A stretch of DNA of 64,000 nt. It comes from Neospora caninum Liverpool (lineage: Eukaryota > Apicomplexa > Conoidasida > Eucoccidiorida > Sarcocystidae). A model generated the notes under the pieces. That model was not told the origin of the DNA. It worked only from the letters and a program-made list of their open reading frames with translations, and did not search any database. Positions 25,833 to 38,300 of this stretch are shown piece by piece (the first letter of the stretch is position 1; each line of letters starts with the position of its first letter). The stretch lies in NCBI RefSeq assembly GCF_000208865.1, contig NC_018390.1, positions 4,854,270 through 4,918,269 on the forward strand, written 5' to 3'. A program made the translations under genes and the position numbers.

Positions 25833-27662
25833 ATGTCACCAACCGCCCCCCTCGATTTGGAGAATGCAGGCCAGCCGACACCCGTAGAGCTCGAGGCCCT
25901 GCGGCGTGTCTTCAACTGGATAGATTCCGACAAAGATGGAAAACTAAGTCTGCAGGAAATCAGCAACGCCCTTACCTCCCTTGGCCACAAAATGCCCAAA
26001 GTGAGCGTGTTCACGGTAATCTTCATTAGCCTGAGCCGGTCAGTTGGGGCTCGTGTGTACGGCGAAGGGGGGGCTTCCGGAAAATGGAGGATTCCGCAGA
26101 TGGAGAGAATATCTTGGAAATGCAGCGGAAGACACAAGAACATGCAAAGCGGGAGACTCTTGAAAAACACCAGTGTCTCAGATTATTTTCGATGACGGAT
26201 CGTCACACAGGCAAGCGCCTCCAGGCTTGTTCCCGGTCTCATAAAAAAAAGGGGCTTCTCTCCTGCAGAGGGGCGCTGACGGGTCCAGAGAGGAAATGTG
26301 TCCGTGTGACGAGAAATCCAACGGCATAGTGAAGATAGAGCTTCCCGCTGTTTGTTCTTTTTCATCCTGAAGCAAGAGATTGAAGTGATCATATGGGAGC
26401 TAGACGAGGACCTAGACCAGCATATAAGCTGGGACGAATTCCTCGTTATGTACCAAAGAAGCATTAATGACCCCACAGGTACGTTCCAGAAACAGGAAAA
26501 ACGGCGGGGAAAATTCAGCGCGAAATCCGATGCAGAGCAGAGGCCGTTAGCATCGTCATTGGGCAAACTCTCGATGGAGACATATCGACTCTCGCAGAAA
26601 TGCGTTTCTTCAAAAACAATGACGTACACTGCGAGAGAAGCATTTAATGCATTCATATATATATAAATATATACATACAGGAATGTGTGTCGTTGTGCGT
26701 ATGTAGCTGGTGTGAACTCCCGGGTCCGTGTTCGATGTAGTTTGCCGCCTCGTCGTTCCAGGGAAAAGGGACAAAATTTAGGAAAGGAAGAAATACGGCA
26801 AACAAACGTCTTTCTCCTATTTGCGTCCAGGCTTGGAGCCCCGCTCTTTCTTTAATCTTGTTCAATTTCTCATGTACGACACAAACTTTTCCGGAGAAAT
26901 CAGTGTCGAGCAAACGCTTCAGATTCTCTTTGTCCGTTTCGGAAGAGAGTTGCTCGACCAGGTACGCATCCTACAAGATGTCCACCTCGTACGAGGACGC
27001 CCCCACCTATACACATATATATATATATATATATATGCTTACGCGTGAAGCAAGCGTATATCAGGATTTCATGCATGCATGACATCACTGACGGTTCTTC
27101 ATAACCGCGCCATGAGTTTGATGGAATGCTTGGTTCGTGGGTTTCGCCTCGGTATGCGGATCAAAGGCACGTTTCCACCTACAACATATAGAGATATGGG
27201 TTTTCCGCATTCTGTCTCGTACTTCATCCCCAGATCGCTTCGGTAAAAAGGTATAACGTGCTTTTCCGTCTTCTGCAGGAAATCCAGGCGATTTTCGGAG
27301 AAGAAGAGAAGGGACCTGGGGGACAGGAAAAGCGAATCACTCTTTCAGAGTACCTAGAGAGAGTCCAGGGACGGCTCAATAAGCAACGGTACGGGGGATG
27401 TGTGAGTTGTTGCTTTGGGGTTCAATTGAAGTCCATGTCTACAGTGGTCATTTCCAGCATGACAGCTGTAGACATTTGAAGCTTCAGAACACGCGGGTCG
27501 CATGCCACACGCACCACACACACGCGGCAGCGAACAGCACTGTCGGAGTCCAACTACCCCCGCATTGGCCGAGCTGCTTCCTTGTGCCATTCGATTTTCA
27601 GAAAAGCGCGGAAGGGAATAAACTATCCAAGAATCAACACGAGGCGGCGGCCGCATGCGTAG
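25833..27662 (+). CDS. EF-hand (calmodulin-like) protein, four EF-hands
   Basis: Exons 25833-26000, 26373-26478, 26831-26961, 27279-27388, and a weakly placed last exon 27602-27662, giving about 191 aa. The ATG sits in ACAAAATG, the adenine-rich start context usual in this group. EF1 (DSDKDGKLSLQE) is a complete calcium loop. EF2 (DEDLDQHISWDE) has Gln at the usual Gly position. EF3 (DTNFSGEISVEQ) ends in Gln, not Glu. EF4 is stretched and lacks ligands. At least one site, perhaps two, should therefore bind calcium. The spacing and the W-E-L-D-E-D...LEPRSFF block are not those of calmodulin or centrin and resemble an EF-hand family of flagellated protists; I cannot name it. The last exon could instead be 27838-27856 (177 aa). 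It is divergent from HYDIN and convergent with the kinesin. Confidence 0.75.
26654..26675. repeat. (AT)n microsatellite
   Basis: Short imperfect AT run in the second intron of the EF-hand gene. Confidence 0.75.
27015..27036. repeat. (AT)n microsatellite
   Basis: A perfect run of 11 AT units in the third intron of the EF-hand gene, 54 bp after the donor. Confidence 0.9.
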
Positions 27663-29376
27663 AGAAAGACATCTCCAACAACCCCATGAAACCGAGAAAG
27701 CAGTGCAGGATCCTGGCATTCGCGTCTTCTTTCTGCATCTTTGTGTCAGGTTCTTCTGTTGTGTATCGCAGCTTGAGGAGCACTCGGTGGAGGAAAAGAG
27801 CACTCCTCCCTCGTTTGCAAATACGTTTTCTTTGTAGCTGTACATGGTGTCTTTAGATTCGCCTCGCCGGACTCCTCTTTCATTTGAGGAATCTGATCTA
27901 CTTTTCAAATGCCCCTTTCGCGCTGCAGACTGCTTCTGCGGTCACCGGTGAACCGAACCATGACGCGGCACAAACACACTGCGGATACGCTTGCCAATAT
28001 ACACAAACAGATATACAGGCAAACACGACTATCACCGTACAGCTCAGTAACCTTATCTCTCTTTATAGATGTATACATGTTTCTATTTGCAGAGAGAGAG
28101 AGGAAGGGTTATTGCTAATTATCCCGCTGGCGGTGCACATTCATTTACCAGAGGCGACCTTAAACAGGCAGTGCTGTACAGTCAAAGTTAAGAACTGTGG
28201 GCCGATCATCCTGTGTTGAAGCGGAACACTAATCAAAATGAAGCACAATTTCAAATGCCCTCAGTTTACAGAAGGAGTAGAGTCTCTGGTTCACCAGATT
28301 GTCTTTTTTAAAATCTATTAATCAAGCGCTCGGAGAAGGAAGAGGCAACCGGTTGGCTGAACAGGACAAACGGAAGACTGTTCGCTCATGCAGACACAGA
28401 TAACAATGACAGAGGAATGACCTACATTTCTGGACCCGAATAAAAGAGATGTGATGTGAAACAGTCCAACAAGGGATAGCCTCTTACCCACACGACTCGA
28501 ATTTCACATGGCTGGGGTGTTCATCATGCTGCAATTGCTGGATAGATGAGAAACGTTGGATCAAATTAAAGCAGGCCTCTAAATAATCAACTTTAGAGGA
28601 ACGCACGGTGGGTTAGAAATAGGTATATATGCATATATATGTATATGTACGACTCCCTCACCGTTCCTCATGTACATATGTACACAGACACATATGTTTA
28701 TGGCTGAGTAAGTACACTTGCTGTACAGGCAACACGAGACACCGGAAGTTGACAAGACATTGACAAGACATGCGCACGTTACACCTCAGTTGGATTTCGA
28801 CATAAGTTCCGACCACTGGCAGATCGTCATGAGGAAGTGTCGAAGGGTGATACTCGCCGCTGTATTGGAAGCAGCTTTCTTGTGAATATTTGGATACATG
28901 GATGGACATTTGTGCCTCCACGCTTCACTATTCGTGTACTCAGCGAGGGGGAGGAATGGGTTTATCTTAACCGATTGCACTGCATTGTAAGTGTCCTCTA
29001 CCAGAGGGGAACGTGACACAGCACTCCTGTACCCTCAACGTCGAAAAATGAGGATAAATGAGTGACGCAATATATCCGTTGTACGGTGCCTAGCATGTTA
29101 TCACCTTCGTTGGTACATTCAATACATTGTGTCCTTTCTAAGCGTTACGTGTTGTCGTCTCCACGTATCTGATGAGGCGAAGTTGCGCTCTAGAGTGCTG
29201 CCGGCTGGTGTCTATTTTGGTAGACGAATCCTACGTTTTGCTTCCTGCATTCCTCCGCATTTACAGCTTTGCTTCTTTGTATCGCTGAGAGGCAAAGTGT
29301 GACTAAGCCTACATGTGGCTCACACGCCCATTTTCGGCACTGCGTATGATTGCCGAGATTTCCTCTTGGTGCACCT
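27663..29376. other. Convergent intergenic region
   Basis: About 1.7 kb between the 3' ends of the EF-hand gene (plus) and the kinesin gene (minus). It is AT-richer than the coding blocks and no frame looks like protein. It should hold both 3' UTRs. A small alternative last exon of the kinesin may lie near 29.2-29.3 kb, since a CTCTCAG acceptor there is in phase with a GTAAAG that overlaps the annotated stop. Confidence 0.45.
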
Positions 29377-32300
29377 TTACTTTCGCCTCTGTGTTTCCTC
29401 ATGTTGGAGAAGCATTTGTACCCCACTGTGTAACTGCCTTATGTGCTCGTCTTGACACCTTATATATGCCTCCAAACCAGTCTTTTCTTCCTGTTCTGCA
29501 CCGTCTTTTTCGAGCAGCTGCAGGACCTTTTCCCACAGCCAGAGAGTTTCATTTGCTTTCTCACATGGGATGTCAACGTCTCCGTCCAATGGTTTCTTTT
29601 CCACTTTTCGCGTGTGTTTCTTTCGAAACTCGTCGTCTTTTCTAACGGCTTGTCTGAGGCATTCTGTTTTCAGCCGCCGATGACACACAAAAGGAAATTG
29701 AAACTCGTGTGGTTCTCGCGTTGGAGACGCCCTATCATTCACAGATCCTGTTGTGGTACGCTCTTGTTTCTTTGGCTCCTTCACAGCAACCGAGCGTCGT
29801 GAAGCTTGGCGTTCGATTCCTTCGTCTTTCTCTTCGTCTTCCACAATAAACGACAACGGAAATGGGGGTTGCTCCCTGTCTTCAACTTCGTCCTTTGTCT
29901 CAATCGGAAGAAGTGTTTGATCGTTTAACATTTCTTCTGTCTCTCGTTCAGATCTCGTTCCCGTATTTGCTGCTAGGAAATCGCTCGTCTTTTTCTTCTG
30001 GATGTTTCCTTTCGTCTCCTGTTGGCACAAACAGGGTTCGTGCTGCAGTGTCCTGTTCGATAAATATTTTTTCTTAAACGTCAGCATCGCACTTTCAATG
30101 TGAGAGGTTCTTTCGGATGACACTTTCTGCGCCTCTGAGCAACCTGAATGGACTGCTTGGAGTTCCGAAGGAAGGGCAGAACTTGGAGAAATGACGTCGC
30201 CGAGAGTAAGAAAACGAGCGTGCGTTTGCCTACGGTGGAAGTCTTGACGAAGGCGCACATATGCCTCAATCTCGTCTTCGAGGTTCCGGAGTATAACTCC
30301 GTGGCCGTCTCGTACACGCGCTTCTGAGCCACGGGATTCCCCAGGTTGGATAACGTTTCTTATGCGAGAGGAAAAGGTGGACGCATCCTCTTCGGCCCAC
30401 AGACTGAGGTAGTTCACATCTTCATTTTCTTCATGTGTCATTTCTTCAGTTTTTCCTTCTCCGTCGTCTGTGGAGAACACGCGTGCGGAGGTTGTTTCCT
30501 TGTGTGAACTGCGGGCGCAGCCAGTCTTCTTGGCAGGATCGTCGTTTGCTCCTCTTTCGCACTTGTCTTCCGTTTCCCTTTCGTCTTCCTCTTTCTCCTC
30601 ACTGTCTTTGCTCTGGGGCCTGGGGCGAGGCTCTGCATCGTTGCGCACCTCCTGCCCATCCCCAGAGAGTATGCAGTTCACATTTTGCCTTAGATTGTCG
30701 AGAAATTCTTTTTGGTTGAAAGATCCTGAAGGAAGGGACACTGATGGTTTTGGCATTGCTGAAAAGACCTCCACAATGTCCGACCAAAGACTTTCAGTCT
30801 GTTCTTCTGGCTTTCCGAACATCGTCGAATCCAAATGTGTGCGGCCTTCTTGACAGAAGGCGATTACCCGACTTTTGGTTTTGTCTCGAGAGCGGGGAAG
30901 ACGGTTTCCTTGTCTGTTTGGGACCATTGCCTCATTTCGACAAGGAGACAAAGCCGAGGAGAAGGAACACGAGGTGGCCGGAGGCTGCGCAGAAGAGCGT
31001 CGGAGACGTACTTGAGTTCGAGCAAATTTAAGAACGGTGAAATGAGCCCAGCTCATCACATTGGAGACGAATGCTTGATACTCCGACTGCAGCTGCTGGT
31101 GTCGCTTTTCGTACCGAAATTCCTCCTCCTCGTACGCCTTTTTCAGATTCATTTTCGGGGAGTTCTTGACGCACATTGCGCGCTGTCCAAACCTGAGTGT
31201 CGAGATGCTTTCACTCAAGTGTACGGCGTCTTGAGAGCAAGTGAGGATGAGACAAGTATTTGAGTTGCCGCCCAACGCATCCTGTAACACCCGTGTGAGC
31301 TTCGAATCTCTGTAAGGCACAAACGAGGAACCGTTCGTGGAAGATCCTACAGTTGGCTGCTGATATTGCGACGAAGGAAGAGAAGAAGAGGGAAGGGATG
31401 ACGCGGTGGAAGGGCGAGAAGCGCTCTGGGAAGGCCCGGTGTCGTGGGTCTTCTCTGCAAGCGCAGCCAAAGCGTAAATCACTTTTCCCAGACAAGTTAA
31501 ACTTTTGTTTATCATCGTCCCTTCATGGAGCGTCGCACCCATACTGCCGGTTTTGGCGACTCGCTCGCTGCCTGCGAGGTCCACGACAGTCAGTCGGCCC
31601 ACTGTCGAATCGCCTTGTAAAGACACGACACAGAAGAAGACACAAAGAATCTGCCAGTGACCCTAGCCGCTGGAACGCAGCCAAGCCAAAACAGAAAGGG
31701 ACAGAAAACTGGCCTTGGGGGGGGGCCGCTGCGGTTGCAGGGGGCCCGGTGAGCCAGAGAAAAACACAGCACAAGGATTTATTTCGATTTGGACGGGTTT
31801 AGATCTTGAACGCCTTTGTTTACCGGATTCACGTTGTTGTCTGCGTTAGCATGGTTTCGAGACCACGTTCAAACGCATACGGACACGTTGGTCCAAGTGT
31901 TTACCTACACCATACTTCCCGCAACCGTTGTCCACATCAATATATCTTTGTGGACATAGATAGATTAGATAGATACGAACAAATTTGTACCTACGTCTGG
32001 CTAGATAAAAAAGCGCTACAGGGGAGTAAACGCGATCAAGTTGTGTCGAGACCAATGAACTCCCACAGAGCTATTTTCAAAGTACCGACCGGGTAAAACG
32101 TGTTCGCTGCATACCTGTGTCCAGCACGGTTTCTTGGAGTGTAATACAAAAAATGAAGTGCGATCGGCTGGATGCAGCGTTCATGCGTGTGGCGGCAGCC
32201 CGTCTTGCCTTGATTGCTTTCTCGAGTACACCGAAAGCTTCAGAGGGCTCGCTAACTATTTTCTCTTCTAATCCAGCAATGGCAACAACTCCTTGTGCGC

Positions 32301-33423
32301 TTTTGCGCGGTTTTTGTCTCTGTATCTTAAGTCCACATCTTCCGCTGTTAAGGTCCCTTATAGTCTCGTTATAGATCTCAATAGCTGCTGTGCGGATGCA
32401 CCGCCGAACTGCTGGATTTTCGTTCGTTTTCGTCCAAGCAAAGAGTCCATTTATCATCCTGGGTAATAGGCCATCACCTTCCCTTACTCTTCTGTCCGCC
32501 CATTTCTCGTCTGCCTCGCCTCTTCTGCCGCATCCATTTTTGTCACCTAACCCTTCTCTATGACGAGTTGACGTGAACTGATGTGTTTGTTTCTCTTCCG
32601 CCTCGACGCCTGCATTTTCTTTTTGTTCCCCTCGTTCCTCCTTTTCTCCTTCGTTGTGTTTGTCCCCATGATGTAGGACCTCTTCCTGATCTCGGTCGCC
32701 TATAATTGTGTAGGTTTTCCCGCTCGAACTTTGTCCATAAGCTAACAGAGTCGCATTGAAACCGGAGCACACAGAGTGTACAAGAGGTTTGCCTATTCTC
32801 TCAAAGATCGCTTCCTGGGAGCTGTGCTCGCCAAACACATAATCGAATGTAAAATCCTGTGATCCTCTGCCGCCTATTGCGCTGCCTACGCCTCCAGAAG
32901 AGGAGACAGACGGTGGAGAGCGGACATGGATACTGTTGCCTTGTAAGGAAAAAGCGCCGTTCGCCTTGCAGGCGGGGGAGAGTCCGACTGCCTGCTCGCA
33001 ATTCGGAAGAATGGAAAGGTCACCTGTCTCGTTTTGTATCGGGCGCAGACGACAGACCACCTGAATATTCTTGCTCGGTGCAGAGGCACAAGGAGTCTCG
33101 TTCGTTTTTGACTCGGCACTTGGAGGAAGACAGTGAAGACTGAGGAGAACGGGTTCGCTGGAACACACCGAGTCAAGTTCACTGTCAGGTGCCGCTATCT
33201 TTTTCGGCGACAAAGACAAAGAGGGAACGAGGGGGACAGAAGCCGAAGCAAGTTGAGGAAACTCACAAGACGCACCAGCAGGCAAAGGGAAAAGAGCAGA
33301 CGGCTGCGAAGACGAAGAAGGCGAAGAAGGCCCTTGTGCTAACGAACAGGGGGAGGCAGACGGAGAAGGCCGCGAAGGAAAAGGACAAGAAGTGGAAAGA
33401 CGGAATGGAGCGGATGCGCTCAT
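29377..33423 (-). CDS. Kinesin motor protein (N-terminal motor)
   Basis: Exons 32115-33423 and 29377-31613, phase 1 join, 1,181 aa. The first ATG in frame is 33423; about 118 Ser/Pro-rich residues precede the motor, which starts at NIQVVCRLRP. The P-loop is GQSSSGKT (230-237), switch I NAASSRSH (415-422), switch II DLAGSE (448-453). The family-typical SLTCLGKVIYAL and PYRDSKLTR(V)LQDALGGN follow, so the motor looks catalytically complete. The N-terminal position and these motifs suggest a plus-end-directed, kinesin-1-like motor, but the subfamily is not settled. A charged insertion of about 70 residues (244-317) sits in loop L5. The tail of about 650 residues is rich in Glu, Lys, Ser and Arg, with short coiled-coil stretches and no recognised cargo domain. 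The TAA stop overlaps a possible GTAAAG donor. Confidence 0.88.
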
Positions 33424-35383
33424 CTCGACCGGAGTGGTGACGTAGCGAAAGACAGCCAAGCTGTTGCATTGCGGGGCTCAGCAACACGGATACATTCTCG
33501 AATCGTGTTCGGGTTGGCTGACAGTGCACAAAACTCCGCCGCACTAGGGATGACCTACCACACTGAGTCTTCAGAACAGTCAGAGATTATAGACGTATCT
33601 CACTGATGCTACGCATTTGTATAGCTTCTGGGGATCCAGAGAAGATACAGTAATGTCGACGTTTGGACGGCATGTACAAAACGGTGCAAAAACGCACAAC
33701 AATGATCCCCGAAAAACACGTACGCCTGGATATATGACGGCTGAAAAACGACAAAGCGATATGTAGGTTTAGATACGGAAAGCGGGAGAAAGAGAGGAAG
33801 TCACTGATATGACTACACACCGCTGAATCCTGGGATGACACGCAGATGCATTCGAGACTTTGGATATTCATGCGGGAGAGTGGAGGAAACAGCGGGGATA
33901 TGATTTCCCTCCCAACTCGAGGCTGTGTGCATCGTTGGTTGAGAAGAGCAAGCATCATTAACGCTGTTCCTCGGGCCCCGAGTTCCGCTTGTCTCTTTCC
34001 GGCGGTTTGTCCATTTCGTCAACAACGCAGGAGTCGACCGTGTCTGCCGCATGCTGCAGGGGAAAGGGCCATGTCAGTGCGTTGGAAACTCGGCGTGACT
34101 TCTCTGCTGAGCTCGCACCGTGGGAGAGGGGAAGTTCTGCATAACCTCGCAGAGCCTTTGTGAGTAAAATGTTTGCGACATCCACTAGTACCATTTTAAA
34201 GCGTGCACTCACGAATAGCGAGGAAGACACAGGCGTCCTCGACTGCCGATGGATAGATTCTTGCTACTTCAAAAGCTTAAAGGTTATGCCTTTCGGCAGT
34301 GTGAACGATCATTCAGCGAACCGTTCCTTCTCCATTAAGATGTTTACACTGCTTGGCAAAAAGCCAAGGAGTCTGCGTCAGTGGCGAAGTGCTAAGAAAG
34401 AAGTGGGAAACACCCGGCAAAACAGTTCTGTCAGGATGCCATCTCTTTGCCGATGATTTCGAATATCTAAAAGAATCAGTATGTCGTTCGTCGTGCAGCC
34501 CAGAACGCTTTCAGCCCTGCTCCTTGCGAAAGCAAATGAGGATCCCGGGCGCAAGCCACGCGGGTGCTCAACCTGCACGGCCAGCAAACTACCGACGTAC
34601 CCCTCGTTTCCCGGTTCTGTCGCTTCTCGCCAAAGCCTTTTCCACTCGAGTCGTTCAGAACGACGCCGACAGACCAGCAAAGTGCACCTGAGGTTCGCTC
34701 CTCAGACACTGCACGCCCGCTCTACGTTCAGCTTTGAATCCACTGTGGAGCTCTGATATACCTACATGTATGCGTGCGTGGATAGATATTTTGGAAATGT
34801 GTGGAGAAGGAATGCACTTTTTCATATGTGTAAGTACGAGGCACAGCTATATCGCACATATACAGGCGGCATTCACTTTCGTTATGCGAACAGCGTTCTT
34901 GCCACGCTGGTTCCGCGGCTCTGGGATGAGGAGAGAGGTCTGCCGCACGCTGCAGCGGAAAAAGAACGGTGTGCAGAATCCTGACGATTTATACACCCAT
35001 CCAGACACAAAACAGCCTCCATTTCTTTATATGCCTTCGAAGCGCCGAAAAGCATACCATTCCTAAAAGCGGCGACATATATCTGGATATTCCTGTCTGA
35101 ATCTGCATGGAGGCGAAGCGAGAGAGAGGGACAGATGCACATGGACACAGGCCGTGAAAGGTCCTTCCCGACATTGGGGAAATCGGCCCTCCTCGACAGA
35201 GTTGAATCACGTGCTATGCACCCGATGGCCGAATGTGGTTTTCCGATCGCTCGCCTAGCGGACAACCACGGGAGAACGGCCGGGGCAAATCCGACCCCCG
35301 GCCACCACACGGTAGACGGTGACGCAGAAAAGAAACGCGTCAACGAGGGGAAGAAGCGGAACACTTGATAGCCGCTCACTCGC
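33424..35383. other. Intergenic region between kinesin start and FRM2 stop
   Basis: About 2 kb between two minus-strand genes in tandem. It should hold the FRM2 3' UTR and the kinesin promoter and leader. Open frames of up to about 205 codons on the minus strand (34882-35499) overlap the end of FRM2 and have no domain-like composition. Nothing else was recognised. Confidence 0.45.
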
Positions 35384-38300
35384 CTACAGGCCCTCATTCG
35401 GCGGAGGCAGTGGTCTCGCAGGGGAACTGTGCGGCGCCTTCGCGCTCGTGGGGGCCTTCGCGTTAGCTCCACTGGAGCCCAACGGCTGCTTAGAGACAAT
35501 TGGCGGCGGCGGGCGCCTTGGGCGACAGACGATTGGGCGCCGCTGGCACGCGGGGGCGCGAGACCCAGCCGCGTGCCCCACGACTCCCCCGCCCTCCCAG
35601 CAGAAGACAGGCGTCGAGGGGAAAACCTTGACCTCCAGGAGATTCACGGCTCCTGGACCCGATTGACTCTTCTGCAGTTTGTTCGCGCCTGCAGACGCAG
35701 GCTCGGAAGACACCGGCGCCACGGGCCCTGCCGTCCGGCCTCCTGCTGTGCCGACGTGAGTAGCCTCGTTCGAGAGAGACGCCTGCGCGCTCTGAATGAC
35801 TTCGTCTCTTGCTCCTGAGGGCGCCGAAGCCTCCCCGGCGTGCGCCACGTTCCGGGCGTCTGCAGGGAAATCCCGCTCCGAGAGCAGTGAAGCGTTCCTG
35901 CCGACTTGTTGTGGAGAAGGGTCGGCCCCCGTCGCTTCTGCGAAGACGGGACTATCGTCGCTCGGCACAAAGGAGACAGGCCCCGTGCGCACTGCCAGGC
36001 CGTTCCCCTTAGACTGCGCGCGCCGGTCTGCACCCATCGCCGCAGCTGGCGCCTCCGCGCTCGCGAGATGTCCCCCGTCGCCGGGAAAAGGAGTCGCGGG
36101 GCGCGACCTCGCGGAAGGGAAATGGTGAGGCGCGCTGACCGCTGGAGCGGCAGCGGAGGCCCCAGCCAGAGCGTCTCCCTCGCGCTCATTGGGAAAGAGC
36201 GACAAGCCGCACGCGGAGAAGAGGGCGTGCGTGGGGGTCGGCCCAGGGGTGCCCCCGCCGCCTGGCGACTCCAAGTCCATGTCATCTGCGAACAGCGCCT
36301 TGTTGATACTGGCGGCCAGGGCCATATCCGAGAACGCGGGCTGAAGAGCGTCCAGCGGAGACAGAGAAGGATTCGCCGCCGCGCTGTTCGAGAAGAGACG
36401 CGTAGCCCTTCCGTCTGAGCCCGCAGGTACGGCACCGCCTCTTGTCGCTCGAGGCGAGTGATCCGGAGGCGACGCGCCGCGGGGGAGAGTCTCCAGCCTG
36501 GACGGACTGCGGGCAAGGTGATTCTCGCGTGCAGACGATGCCGCGCCACCCTCATCTGCCTGCCTTTTTGCCTCCTCGCTCATCAACTGCGCACGACGGC
36601 TCTCGCTACGGCACGCCACGTCCTCGCCCCCGAGGCCCGTGTCGCTTTCCGCTCCTCGCTTGCCTCTCAGAGGCAGTTGGCGGGGGCTGAGCGCCCTTGG
36701 GAGACTTGACGACTCCGCCGCACCTGCGCCAGAAGCGCCGTCCCCAGCATCCTCTCTCTCTGCCGCACCTGCGGCGACGCCACGAGCCGGCGGGCTGCGA
36801 TCCCCACCGAGGGCCAAGTGCCCCCCAGCTTCCGGCCGAGGCGACGCCTCGGAGGTCCCGTCGCCGGGCGAGCCGTCCCCCGACGCAGAGCTGGCTGAAA
36901 TGCCTGCAGCGAACTGAGACGCCTGGCGCTGAAGGAGCGCCTGGACGCCCTTTTGGCGCCCAGGCGCCGCTTTCCACTCTCCCGCGGGACACCCTGTGCG
37001 CGTTTTCCCGGCCTGCGTTTTCCCATCGGCCTTTGTCACGAGGCTGGCGCAGCTCTTGGAAGTCCGGAAGGCGTAGTTGCGGGCCCCAGGCAGACTCTCT
37101 GACGTGCTGCCTCTCTCGCGGCCGCTCGCCGCAGACCAGCGCCGGCTCGGACTCTCCTCGCCTGAATGCGGAGACACCGAGCCCCGTCGGGCCTTCGCCT
37201 GCGGGTCCCCAGCGATCCCGGTCTCAAATGGAGACGATTTGAAGCGCGCAATCATGCCAGGGGCCTTGCCGCCGCCCACCTGGCTCCTGGACCGGATCGC
37301 TGCGCTTCGGCGGACGTCGCTCGCGCCCGACCCGAGTCGCCCTCTCGCCGACGCGTTCCGCTCTGCGGATCGCGGAGTGCCGAGCGCTTCTTCGTCGCCA
37401 CTGGCGCCTCTGCCGAGCCTTCGGCTCTCTCTAAACGAGCCGTCGTCGCTCTTCTGCGGCGCTCTGCGCGGCGCTGCCCCAGTCTCCGGGCCCTGCCGCG
37501 CAGCGAGCAGCTTCTTCCCGTCGCGCGAGGAGACGCTTCCACGCGGCGTCGTGCGGGGCGAAGACGCGCCGGAGCAGCCGACTCCGTCGGCTCGCGGGCG
37601 CCCAGTGTCCTGGTCCGCGTCGCTGTCCCGGCGGTCCGGCAGCCGCTTGCGGTTCGACAGCGAGTTGTCGATGTGGAACTTGAGCAGTCTCCACTTCTCT
37701 TCTTCCGAGGCAAAGCGGCCCACGAGGAGAATCGCGTACTTGCGCGGATTCGCTTGCACGTCCCGCAGACCCTGGCGGCACGTCGTCAGGATGCTGGACA
37801 AGAGCTCAAAAGGCGACTGGTCGAGAAGCCCCGTTTCCCACTCGCCCATCACCCCACCGGTCGGCGCTGCCCCGGTGTCGATAGAGACATCCGAACCCTT
37901 CGCCTTGGGCTTCCCCCCGCTCGGTTTCTTCGGCCCGTCTTCGCCGTAGAACCGCGCGACCTCGCCTATCACCTCTTTGCAGTTCAAATACTTCTCCCGC
38001 AGGCGCTCCATCGCCAGCACCATCTCGCCGTGGAGTTTCTGGAGTCGCGTCAACTCGGCGTGCAGCGCCTCGTCCACCTGGGCGTCCCCGCCCCCGGCCC
38101 GGCCCGCAGTCCCCGCTTGCTTGAGCGCGTGGATTTGAGACAAAATGAACGCCGCTTCGTTGCGCAAGAAGGAAATCGACGCGTCGATCGCTTCGTCTGA
38201 CACGCGCGCAGCCGCGTCCAAGGAAGGCATGTCCGAGGCCAGGTCAGCAATGTCCAACTCGGGGAGCGAGACGATCTGAGGGGAGCACGCCAAACGGCCC

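Noticed and set aside
33424..33459. Twelve extra in-frame codons upstream of the kinesin start
   Set aside because: The first codon of the extension is TTG; the first ATG is at 33423.
34882..35499. Minus-strand frame of 205 codons at the 3' end of FRM2
   Set aside because: Overlaps the FRM2 terminal exon in another frame, begins in GC-rich shadow sequence and has no domain features.
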